Shown here: one piece after another, positions 26,861 through 37,586 of the stretch
How the letters are laid out: each line of letters begins with the position of its first letter
Numbering within the stretch: the stretch's first letter is position 1
Assembly (NCBI GenBank): GCA_014871385.1
Contig: CM026423.1
Span: 4,592,408-4,656,407 of the forward strand
Source: Ceratodon purpureus
Lineage: Eukaryota; Streptophyta; Bryopsida; Pseudoditrichales; Ditrichaceae
Direction of reading: 5' to 3'
Length of the DNA: 64,000 nucleotides
Notes under the pieces: model-generated
The model's database searches: none
Seen by the model: only the letters and a program-made list of their open reading frames with translations
What the model was told of the DNA's origin: nothing
Program-made: the position numbers and the translations under genes

Positions 26861-28880
26861 TTACTGAAGAGCAAAGCTACGCCATGAGTATGAATGTGCA
26901 CTAGTTCTAATAAACTGGCAGAAGAAACCAAGTCTAGGAAACGAAGTCGAACCACAGAGGAGAAATACCACAGATAATACTTCTTCATGCATATGAGGTC
27001 TGGATCAAGATCAAGAACTGGTATGCATACTGGGCTTGAGTAGGGACGAAATCATTCTCAAGGTGCTGAGGAAATGAACAACTCCCTTTGATTGAACAAG
27101 TAATCATTTGAAGGAGCGTAGTAACAATAGAGTAGTCGGAATTGTTACTAAGCCATGAGACCATTCAATGAGCATCCTGAACACAGGGTAATTCAGTACC
27201 AATCATGAAGTCGCAGCAAATTGTCCGTCTTGTAAAGTATCATGATAATTAGGTGTGCTCGGAAGGGTATCTAATTGACTAGACAAACCACCTTCAGTGA
27301 AACAGTGACTGGCATCCATGAACCCTGAACCCTGAACCCTGGAAACCCTAAACCCTAAACCCTGAAACCTTAAACTCTGAAGTGCCCTGAAGTATTTTTA
27401 ATTTCAAATTTAAGAAAAATAAAATACCAAAATGAATAGTCCTCTCTGAGAATAGAAATAAAATGATTAGCAATTAAATATTCGTCAAAAATTGGAAGTT
27501 CCAATCATTGTACATAAAAATCCCTTCTTATCTAGATAATAAACAGGATCGTGCCTCCATGGCCACAATTTTGTATCATATTTCTCCGCTCTTGTTCCCT
27601 ACCCTTTTTTATTCATTTTTTTAATCTTCGTAGTATATTCATTTCTCATTTTTAGTTACTAGCCATATATTTATTTTATCTAAATAATTATGTCTTATAC
27701 TTTTTCGAAGTTGTAGCATATTAAGTGTGCATATACAAAAACAAAGTAAACTACATTGTATAAATAAAAGTTTCAAACATTGGACACAAATCTCCTCTAG
27801 TATGCATTTACAAAACAGTAAACCACATAATTTGTAAAATTAATAGTTTCAAACATTCAACACAAATTTCTCGTCTCATGCTTGTAAACACATGTCTACG
27901 ACCAACTTGCTATTAATATCTTTCTAATACATATTATGAAGTCCTGTTTTAATTTACCAACCATATATTTATTTTATGTTAATAATTATGTCCATCACTT
28001 CGAACGAAGTTGTAGTATCACTATCAACATTGTGCACAATGTACAACTTAGAAAAAAAAAAAAAAAAAAAAAAAGATATATAGTTTTTTCATCTTTTATT
28101 TTTTTAGGTTTTTTTTTATGAAACCCTTCTTCTTCCCCGTTTTCCTTCACCATTCTTTTATTGTTTTATTAAAAAGCAACCCATGATATTAAAAATAGAT
28201 AGTAATACCGTTGTTAGATTCCCAACTCCCGTTAGATGCATCCTTTAGTAAAATGCGTAATTTTACGGAAAATAGTAGACCACATTGTATAATTCAATAA
28301 TTTCAATCATTCAACACAAATCCCTTTTTCATGCATTTAATAAAAATACATTGAACGGACCCATGTATACGAGGTAATTGTTTAGAAACGTACCAAGTTC
28401 GATGTTTTGATGTTTTTCCATCGTTTATTTATTAAATTATCTTTCTATGTAAAAGGTATAATTTTTTTTAATTTACTAGCTATAAATTAATATCTTCCTT
28501 ATTCTGTTAATCATGTATATTCATATTAACCTTCGTAGATATTTAGGTCCTTTAATTTGTGGAAGCTGGCTTTTGTAAACCATATACAGTGTAGTATTTA
28601 CCTTCATTAATTATTGGAATCTGTATATCAAACTTCTAGACAGCTCTCAAACTACTAGACAGCTCTCAAACTACTAGACAGGTCTTCATTCACATCAAAC
28701 TAGTAGACAGCACTCAATGAATAGCCGCCTTAGTTAGAATTCTAATTATTCCACAGCTTCTGACATTTCAAACGCGTTCATCTTCCCAAACCCGGTTTCT
28801 TGATTTCCCGCGACTCCTCGGAGACTTGCCTTTTGGTTTCATTCGCGTTCTCTACGCATTCACTGTTTCAGCCGTAGCGT
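26861..28880. other. Element interior between the two divergent genes, mostly AT-rich, no gene seen
   Basis: No coding exon supported. At 27323-27372 there is a degenerate telomere-like run of CCCTGAA and CCCTAAA units. At 28052-28074 there is an A-run. At 28633-28700 a 19-bp unit (CTACTAGACAGCTCTCAAA) is repeated about three times. From about 28760 GC content rises towards the plus-strand gene. Confidence 0.5.
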
Positions 28881-29540
28881 ATGTGTTTTGCTGCTGAATT
28901 TTCGCGATCGTCCCGTGCGTTGTCGCTTTTGGTGTTCCGCTATTTAAACCTTTGCTTTCGCCATCTCCTGCGCCTTTGTTGTCGCCATTTCTGCCATTTC
29001 TACATTTGCACGCAGGTAAGCAATGCTCTTACGATGTATTTGTTCCCCATCCAATCGGTGTTTTGTGGTCTCGAGACCTACGATCATTGTCTTAGTCTCC
29101 AATTTCTTGAGTTTCTTTCCTTATGTATTCCTGCATCCAGCTTACATTTACTTCCCAACCTCCCTGTACAGAGTTACTCGGTGTTCGAATCCGATTTGGT
29201 GCAAAATTTGAAGACCGTGGTCTAACATCGGTGGATGGTGTTGCGTCGGTACACAGCTGCATCCTTCGGGAAGAGTGCGACGCTTTGATTTCAGGTAAAG
29301 TACTTGATACGACACTATCCCGCAAAAGCTGCCCTTTCGTTCAATTCCATCCTTTCTATGTAGCTTAGCCTTCGCTGAAGGTTTCTTTATGGTAGTGAAT
29401 GGCGAGCAAATGGACCGACGTTGATGTTATTTTTGGTGCAGCACTATTGCAAAATTGACTTTGGGTTATCACAGTGGTTGCCTTAACGATCCTGCTTTCT
29501 ACTCTCATGTTTACAGAATTGGAAATTGAGCAACGTCAGT
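28760..29540 (+). promoter_or_regulatory. Probable promoter and 5' UTR of the 1540-aa fusion gene
   Basis: GC-richer block ahead of the coding start at 29541. A splice donor (CACGCAG then gtaagc at about 29014) and acceptors (near 29170 and TTTACAG at 29517) suggest non-coding or alternative 5' exons. The segment 29171-29294 has exon-like borders and an open frame, but no frame joins it cleanly to the ATG exon. Confidence 0.35.
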
Positions 29541-32500
29541 ATGTCTTCGCAAGTAAGAGCAACGCATAAGGCTCTTGACAAGTAAGTATTCACAGAATTT
29601 TCCAACTCTATGCATTAGAGGTTCGTGTTATGCGTTTGAATCCAATAAACCAGTGACACGATTCATTCAGAATTGGACACATTTTATTGTTATTGATGTG
29701 AAATGTTTCAAAAATCGCTCCATTTTGGAATTCCTTATATGTACGGCAGTAATGATTACATCATACAGAGAAAAACGATCCTTATTAGATGCCCCAATAA
29801 GTATTGGAGCTGAGAGAGATCGTAGGATCCTACGATCTTCGAGTTGAGCACCGTTTATTTCCGAAACGCATTCTGAGGGTCGTAGGATCCTACGATCTCT
29901 TCTCGAGCTCCATCTTCAATTTGGAACCCTTTGGGAGATCGTAGGATCCTACGATCTCTCAACGGTTACGGAAAGATGACCGTGGCTCATCGAAAGATCG
30001 TAGGATCCTACGATCTCAAAGGGGAGTGGTTTTCCGAGCGGCGCATTAGAATGATCGTAGGATCCTACGATCTAAGACAAACGTGTTGTAATTTCAAACG
30101 ACAATGGGGATTGTAGGATCCTACGATCTCAAATGAGTAATGAACGAGATCTAATAATTCTGTTCTGTTTGATGCAGGGATAACTTAGAAAATGTCGAGG
30201 ACGTTAACCCCGACTGGCAACCAATGGTTTTGGCGGATGCTGTTTCCCGTGCGCTGGTGATACCTCCCATGTATATCAACGTCGACCCTGAACCAACCGC
30301 GTGGTTTGTCGCTGATAAAATTGTCGAGTGGGGTCTTTATTGGCATCTCGAACCCGAGACGGAGCGAGTTCTGATTGCGCCAGTTACGGCAATCATGGAT
30401 GACACCGCACCTAGCGGAGACACTTTTAAGCTACCCACGAATAACTTGGAGGTACTGGAAATAGCCAAGTTCGACGATCGGTTTATTGTATTAGTAATTT
30501 CGGAGTATGTTGCAAGCGTAAACCTTAGTCGCACATACGCCCTGATTGTTATGAAGGACGCTCTGATGCCGAAGCTAACTGACTCTGTGAAAGACCATGG
30601 CTTCGTGATCCCGAAGATTCATTTACCAGTTCAGAGGATTCTGCAATGCTGGACAGAGCTGAAGGCAAATCGTGATAAATACAATAGGGAACGTAAGAAG
30701 AAAGTTTCGCCCTCGCCCTTGAAAAAGAAGAGGGGTAGTACTTCTCTTAGAGTAGTAGATGAGCCTCCAGCGAAGAAACCATCTCAGCGCAAGAAGTCTG
30801 ACCCTAAGGTAGAAGAGATGACCCTCGCGAAGGTGGTCAACATGACGAGCAAGACAGTGGCCGGGAAATCAGCAAAGGAGCTGCAGCAAGTGAGGGCTCT
30901 TTACGAGAAGGAGTTCACCAAGCTACACATCTTTGGGAAGCGGCCCATCAAAAAATCTGAACGAAGTCAGGACGACTTGCTAGTCGACATTGACAAGCTC
31001 CACCGAGCTCCAGCGGGTAGCATTGTGTATCGGAATTTGGAGCTTAAACGAGTGAATCAGCTGATGGACCAGAAACGGGCAATGCCGTTTCAGCCTTCAC
31101 TCCAGCACCTCTACGTGATGCCAGTTAAGGGGGAACCGCCAATTCGCAAGGAGGACTTCAAGGATGTGCCTACGGAGACTTACGAGTATTTTGATCACAA
31201 ACCGACCTGGAGTGACATTAATGAGAGAACGCACTTCATCATTATAGGCGGGCAACACTGTGTTGCCGCACACAGAGCCCTCATCACCGAGGGTGGACTA
31301 AGTGAGGAGGATAGGAGAGATGCACGAAGTTTTATCGTCACTGTGGTCTGGGCCAAAAAAGAGGAGTGGAATCTACTCATTTATTATTCCCGGGTCCTAA
31401 ATCAAGACCTTGCCGGTGTGCGATCAGAGGGGAACTATCTTACTCTTCTGGGACTTGCCCGCAGAAGTTGGAGAGAGGCTGGATCGCCAGCACCATCATT
31501 AACGGGTCTTGCGCACTCACACGCATTCAAGGTATGCCAACATTGCATTACAGTTTTGTTAATGATTCCGAGATGTTAAATGTATCGTCCACGTTCTTCC
31601 GGATCGTAAGATCCTACGATCTCTGATTTCAGCAGTGTTTGTTTCCAACAAGCATTCCGAGGATCGTAGGATCCTACGATCTCGTGCAGAGCTCCACTCT
31701 TCGATTCCTGGCTCTGTGAAGGATCGTAGGATCCTACGATCTTCGGAATGCTGATATATGAAGCGCCACTGAACTTGGAGATCGTAGGATCCTACGACCT
31801 CAACTACACATTTAACATCAATCTGTGCATTCGATGTTCTGAATGATTATTTGGATGCAACGCAGAGTTGGTCTGACAAACTGCCCGCTCTGTTCTCCAA
31901 CTCCGACTCCAAGTCTATTGAAGATGGCAACACTGGCATACCGAAATATCCGCTGCTCTTTGTAGATGAGCAGATTTACAGAAAGTGGTGTGGTATTCAA
32001 GACAATTGGGTAAATGGTTTGCTTCCTGATGCGTTTGGACAGTATTCCACCTTCGTCGCAGGTGTGGATGAGGACGATAACAACGACGGGGACGGAGGGA
32101 TAGGAAGTAGTAAGAAGGAGCGTCTGAAGCAGAAGAGATACCAGGTGCGAGCACTGAAGCAGACTGACTTAATGCCGCTTTATTCCATGCGAGATATTGA
32201 CATCACGAAGGTTACGGAGCTGGTGTTACAGAAGAAGGTGTCTGTGAAGTCCACAAAGTCCACCAAGAAACAACCCGTTCTTCCGGGCCTGAATGAGGCG
32301 TGTCATTTGGAGAAGAAGCGCAGGCTCATCAAGAATGAGTTCATGCACTACTTCGAAAACAAGGAACTAAGGTGTAAGACAATGCGAGCAGACTCGTACA
32401 CCGATGCAGAGTATGATACCACGGCGCTGAAGTACAATGTAACCGAGGCCACCATAGACACGTGGTACGAGAAGCTAAGCAAGGATGTTAATGGAGAGCG

Positions 32501-35500
32501 TTTTTTTAGGATGCGGTCTTTGGCATTGTGTCCATCCAACAAGGAATCAGATTTTCCGACTCTTCTCGGTATGTTATTTGAGTACCAGAGAAAGAACAAA
32601 GGCGACCGGGTTGAGGACGTGGCTGCAACGTCAGGACCGTCCGTGGCATCGATGTACAAGTGCCTCAGAATGAGCAGGAAAAACGGGGATCTCGCTACAA
32701 TTCTTGATCCAAAAAATGGCGATATTGTTTCCTGGATGAAGGCGAATGCACGGATTACCATAGTCTTCTGCTTCTTGAACCGAATGGAGAAGGGGGCGCC
32801 TGACTTCTCAAGCATGGATCAGGTGGTGCGTTCTCTTCGGGCGATGGAGATCCACGATAAAGCGCAGTTCAGGAGGGCAAATTATTCGGGGGTCTTCATC
32901 ACCGATCGGGCAGGACTGGTTGACGTTGCCAACGCTACAGAGGAGAGAGGCTCCCGGGTCAATCAAATTCGGCCGTGGCTCCATACCCCGACTCTTTATA
33001 TTACACAGGGAAAGGAGGGATTTATCACTCCGACGACCCCTGAACCTACACTCCCCCTGTACTTCAATTTTGTTTATGGAAACGACTTCGATCAGAGGAC
33101 GCCTGATTCGATTTGCTTCCAACAAGCTTACGGTACAGACATGCCCTTCTACCAGGTTGTATCTGCAGCTGATTTCAAGGATCCCCCGACACAATGGGCA
33201 CAAGATGGTTATGCTAACTTCAACATCGATGCAGTTACACACATTCTTGGCACCCTGGGAGCACCTAACAACATTCTGGTCAACATTGGAGGCGGTCCTT
33301 CGATCACTTGGATTGGCCTGGTAAGAGGATCGTAGGATCCTACGATCTCATCCCCTGCAACCCGTTCTGCTTGTCATAGGACTCTCTTTTTATTATAGTT
33401 ACATCATCCCGTACCTAGTTGGGATCGTAGGATCCCACGACGATAACTACATTCAGTGATTCAAGCAAATTAGAAATTCAAGTTAGCGTTCGAATGATCG
33501 TAGGATCCTACGATCTCTGAATGAGTTTCGTCCTTCAACGATCATGCTTTGGGAGATCGTAGGATCCTACGATCTCCAAGTTCCGTGCCGTTTCACATTG
33601 AGCAGTATGAGGATCGTAGGATCCTACGATCTCGTTCCCTAAATCCTTTCTGCTTTCAATGTCTTATTCCATTTATTGTCGTAATTTTATCAACTACGGG
33701 CTTCTCGTATTCACTCTTCCACCTTACTTTCTGTTGTTACAGACAAGAGGCGCGCAAGTCCTCGAAATCGTGTTCAACGAGAATGAAGTGGAGAAAGCGA
33801 CGAAAACGGCGAGTGATATTCTCGAAAGTGCGAAAACGCTCGCCATAACTGTACCTGCTATGGAGGCTCTGACAATGAGGGAGAAATCGAAGAGGGGTGC
33901 CACTTCCCGGGAAAAACGTCCGATTGAGCTTTCCGACGATGAGGAGGAAGAAGAGCGAGAGGAGGTAGAAGAGGAAGAAGAGGATGAGCATGATGAACGG
34001 CGAGGAGAAGAGGAGGGTTTGCACCTCCGTGGAGGAGGTGCTCGCAAGAGACTGAACATGGAAGGATCTTCTGAACATGAGTATGGCTCACACAGTCTCG
34101 GCGGACGTCGGACCGACGATGCCGATGAAGAGATTTATGATGATCTTTACCAAGTATGATGCAGTTCCCGACTTCTGTACTAGTAATCAGTTGTGGTGTT
34201 TGACACATGGTACAGAACTAACTAGATGAATGTCACTATTGTGGAACGAACCATGCAATGTGTCATTGTTTAACATTTCGTGTATTTATTTCCGTTACTG
34301 ATCGCTTTGCAGGTTAACCATCCCGACCACCCGCCACCTCCAGGTGGATGCTTTCCGAGATCCGCTTTCACGCCGGAGTCCACCCTTCCGAATCCGCTTT
34401 CCCGAAGTGAACGCGGGATTTACTCTTCGACTAGTCCTGATCAAGAAAAATTCCAGGGGGGTACTAGTTCAAGTGCAGAGAAACGTTTCCATGGCGATTC
34501 TGGCCCTCCTGGACAAGATGCTGAAATGCAGTCAGCGGTAGAGGCTGCGCTGACTACACCTCCCTTTAGCATTACATCTTCTTCGCCAGTTCATGATCAA
34601 TGGGCTGAACCGTCTCCAATGCATATCGATACCGTTTTATTTCCGTCCGGAAGTCAGGCCCAAGGGTCCGAGGGTGATTTGCAGCAGCAAAATGTCGCGG
34701 ATACGCTGGCGCAAATGCAGGACGATCCGGATCCATACGCTCTTCCATCTGTGCCTAGCGACTTAGCAAAGGACAAAGAGGTACTTACTGGTGTCTTTGC
34801 AGATGCCCACAAAGCGGGGTTGCGGCCTTTCAGCCCTCCTGGATCGGACCCCTTCACAGTTTCCCAGGAAATTTACCGCTCGGAGTCTCGCTCCCGTGAT
34901 GTGCCGCCTGCGAATAAGAGAGCTCCCACAGAAGGTATTTCCCACCACTTTTCTTGGCGGAATCAGAGTAATCCTTTTTTGGGCATTTTCTATGGACTCT
35001 AGGATCGTAGGATCTTACGATCCAGAAGGGTCAAAATTTCATCCTTATATCATCTCCTTGCACATCGTAGGATCCTACGATCTCTCAAATGGATCGTAGG
35101 ATCCTACGATCTCTATTTTGGTTTGTCGAAATGTGACCTCCTCTTTCAGGATCGTAGGATCCTACGATCTCTTTTTTGGTTTGTCGAAATGTGACGTCCT
35201 CTTTCAGGATCGTAGGATCCTACGATCCATACGCTCGTCTCAGTGTTCTAACAGAAATGTCTTCTTTTGATCTCAAGGGTTAAAGTCTTCGACGTCTACG
35301 CAAAGCAAGAAAAATGTACCAGTTGTACCAATGAAAAAGGGATCTGCATCGTCTAGAGAAGGTAATTCTCGCCACACTATTTGATTTTACATGACATGTG
35401 TTCTGCAAGGATGATTCTTATTATCGATTTGGCTGTCTTTTGCAGGCAAACAAACTGCCCCCGCGAAGTCAACCGGGACTAGTGGCAAGAAGGTAAGGCA

Positions 35501-36101
35501 ACCTCGGTACACTATTGTGGTGGACTTGAATGGTTTCCTTGTATTGCGAGGCGGCAGTAAGAGTCAAGAAACCAAAGTTAGGCCTGACGCGGGAAAGTTC
35601 ATGGAGCTATTAGCAGAGAAGGCTAATGTCGTGGTATGGAGTTGTATGATCAGAAAGAATGTGGATAGGATTCTAGCGAAGGTTTTAGAAGGGTCAAAAC
35701 TTAAGCCGGAGCACCTAACGGTGCTAACGCAGACCGAAGCTACCAAGTCCAGTTACCGAAACGAGGAAAACCCAGACAAGCAAATCATGCTTAAGGACCT
35801 TAAGGTTGTCCAGGAAAAGCTTGAGCATGTTGACCTAAGCCGAACATTGCTCATTGACGACACCTGGTACAAGAATCTTCTCAACGATTACCATGATGCA
35901 ATCTTTCCCATTCCGTGGACGGGGTTGCCTGGGGACAAGTTCCTCATGTCCACTCTGCATCCATGGCTCGAAAGTATGTTCAAATCTGGCCAGACTGTTC
36001 AGAAATATGTCCGTAACAATATCCCTGAGCCCGGATTCATGGACTGTAGGAAGGACTTCACTAGTAAACTGGCTACGGAAATTCTGGATGGATGTAAATA
36101 G
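29541..36101 (+). CDS. ParB-like / methyltransferase-like / HAD (NIF-type) fusion protein of the element
   Basis: Seven exons join without a break to 1540 aa: 29541-29581, 30178-31531, 31866-33320, 33743-34153, 34313-34934, 35278-35361 and 35446-36101. Residues about 180-240 are Lys-rich. At 371-381, after FIII, lies GGQHCVAAHRA, resembling the GERR/GGQHR box of ParB/sulfiredoxin-fold proteins. At the exon 3/4 junction (about 925-955) NILVNIGGGPSITWIGL then TRGAQVLEIVFNENEVEKA resembles the SAM-binding FxGxGTT...IGIE motif of beta-class DNA methylases, preceded by a PPTQ like HPTQKP, but degenerate. Exons 4-5 are acidic, then Pro/Ser-rich. The C-terminus is a NIF/FCP-type HAD domain: DLNG at 1349-1352 (the plant DLNG form, Asn for the second Asp), VVWSCMIRKNVDRI, and LIDDTWYK at Asp1460/1461. 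Palindromes crowd introns 1, 2, 3 and 5. The function is unknown; a DNA-binding or maintenance role is inference. Confidence 0.7.
29818..30128. repeat. Palindrome array in intron 1 of the fusion gene
   Basis: Six copies start at 29818, 29878, 29937, 29996, 30053 and 30109, with steps of 60, 59, 59, 57 and 56 bp and spacers of 36-40 bp. Four are perfect; 29878 and 30109 have one change each. All lie inside the intron 29582-30177. Confidence 0.9.
31602..31799. repeat. Palindrome array in intron 2 of the fusion gene
   Basis: Four copies start at 31602, 31662, 31722 and 31780, with steps of 60, 60 and 58 bp. The first two spacers are homologous, in the same order, to the first two spacers of the intron 1 array. 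The array lies inside intron 31532-31865. Confidence 0.9.
33328..33631. repeat. Palindrome array in intron 3 of the fusion gene
   Basis: Five copies start at 33328, 33423 (three changes), 33496, 33555 and 33612; the last two steps are 59 and 57 bp. The first copy begins only 7 bp after the splice donor at 33321. All lie inside intron 33321-33742. Confidence 0.88.
35003..35227. repeat. Palindrome array in intron 5 of the fusion gene
   Basis: Five copies start at 35003, 35063, 35092, 35150 and 35208. The last three are 58 bp apart with nearly identical spacers (GTTTGTCGAAATGTGAC in both), a recent tandem duplication of a palindrome-plus-spacer unit. All lie inside intron 34935-35277. Confidence 0.9.
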
Positions 36102-36689
36102 GACAGTCATCATCTTGGATAATTACCCCACAAATTTAGTGTTAGGCGCGTCGTGTATACTTTGTAAAGTTTTGATTCATTCCTTTCAAGGACGCACATA
36201 GTAATGAGGATATAGTTCTCGTAGTGAAGGGTAAATACCGGTGAACAAGGTGGGTTTCAGTTTTTGAAGCACTTAACTATGAGTGATTCACTAGCTACTT
36301 CAATATTTGTATTGAGTTGCACACTTGTAAAATTTCTTATCTACATAAACTTCTAGGATATACCTCAACTTTTTGAATCCAGGTGTAACAACATTCTATC
36401 CAAGGTTGTGTGAACAGTATTTTGTTCACTACGAGGAGAGTGCAAATTGTAATATGATTGTAGGATTAGACCACGCACATTGAGTAGGGTTGTGTTGTAA
36501 CCCCCACTTTTACAGTAGTTCTGCGGTCAGGGAGTGATGTATAGGAGCTATGGTCTAGACGTGAATTAGGGACCTTCCGGATATGGATAAATCCAATTTT
36601 CCACATCGTAGGATCCAGTGATGCCCATGTACAAAATAGCCCATCCGATTATGGTTTCCATGCTTTTGCGATCATTGTTTTTATTTCGG

Positions 36690-36709
36690 AATCGTAGGAT
36701 CCTACGATC
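36690..36709. repeat. Single palindrome ahead of the second HAD-like ORF
   Basis: AATCGTAGGATCCTACGATC, one change from the consensus. It sits 4 bp before the ATG at 36714. A half copy lies at about 36604 and a decayed copy at 37380. Confidence 0.85.
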
Positions 36710-36713
36710 CATT

Positions 36714-37337
36714 ATGTTGGTTATAATATCTGGCCGTGCTTCATGTTCACAGCGACGAGACGTTTCGAGGAAGGTTATAGTGCTATCTGTTAACGGGATG
36801 CTTTGTTTTGAGCAATATATCAAGTGCACCCCCCGTCGCTTCAATCCGAGGAACATTATGGCTCGTCCCGGTCTTCTGGAATTCTTCAGGATACTTCTCA
36901 ACAACTTCGAAGTTGGAATATGGTCCTCCATGGCCCCTGCAAGACTAAGTAAGGTTATTCGATATCTCCTACCTCAGGAGATTAGATTGAGGTTGCTCTT
37001 CTGTTATGGACGAAACAAGTGTTCCAGGCCGCATTTGTATCCTTTTTGCGACAAGGAGCTATCCAGACTCGTAACGGACGAGAAGACGAAGCACTTCTGT
37101 CGTCCAGACAAAATTCTGATGGTTGATGACCAGCCAATGAGGCATGTTTTCAATGGAGACCTGGCGTGCTACTTTCCAACTCCGTGGAGTGGTGAAATGA
37201 CGTTACCCAATGCAGCAAACGTAATTCCTGACGTAGCAACAGCGTTGCTTCCGTTCATTCTGCCGCTAAAGTATTCCGCCTCGGTAAAGGAGTACCTGCG
37301 TAGAAATCAGAAGGATGGAAAGTTAAGCGTAGACTGA
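36714..37337 (+). CDS. Second NIF/FCP HAD-like protein, nucleophile lost
   Basis: 207 codons from ATG 36714 (an in-frame ATG also exists at 36618 but would translate the palindrome). It aligns by motif with the HAD end of the 1540-aa protein: VLSVNGML replaces DLNG, NFEVGIWSSM matches VVWSCM, ILMVDDQPMRH matches LLIDDTWYK, and FPTPWSG matches FPIPWTG. The HAD nucleophile Asp is Ser here, so phosphatase activity is not expected. A splice acceptor at 36751-36752 would keep the frame, so the ORF could also be a 3' exon of an undetected upstream exon. It lies close to the right end of the element. It is probably a diverged duplicate of the HAD domain or a separate capture of a host gene. Confidence 0.55.
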   Translation: MLVIISGRASCSQRRDVSRKVIVLSVNGMLCFEQYIKCTPRRFNPRNIMARPGLLEFFRILLNNFEVGIWSSMAPARLSKVIRYLLPQEIRLRLLFCYGRNKCSRPHLYPFCDKELSRLVTDEKTKHFCRPDKILMVDDQPMRHVFNGDLACYFPTPWSGEMTLPNAANVIPDVATALLPFILPLKYSASVKEYLRRNQKDGKLSVD

Positions 37338-37586
37338 TTGAGAGGTGGCACATTGAAAGAGTGCTACGTAGTGATGGTGGATCGTAGGATCCCACTGCAT
37401 CGTCTGTAAACAAACATAACCTTGTCAATAAATATATATTAAGCTCAATTTGTGCAACATTGTCTGAACTTCGGCTGAAAGTCGAAAAAATAGTGCATTT
37501 TTGTGATACTGCCCACGACATCATGGTGTGATCCCACGGTCTTATAATCATGCAAAAAGTGTACTCAAGGTCCGGTTTTTACCTTT

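Noticed and set aside
29818-30128. CRISPR array
   Set aside because: Repeat and spacer lengths look CRISPR-like, but the repeats are perfect palindromes inside a spliced eukaryotic intron, spacers are homologous between arrays, and there are no cas genes.
32348-32815. 155-codon minus-strand ORF
   Set aside because: Antisense shadow of exon 3 of the 1540-aa gene.
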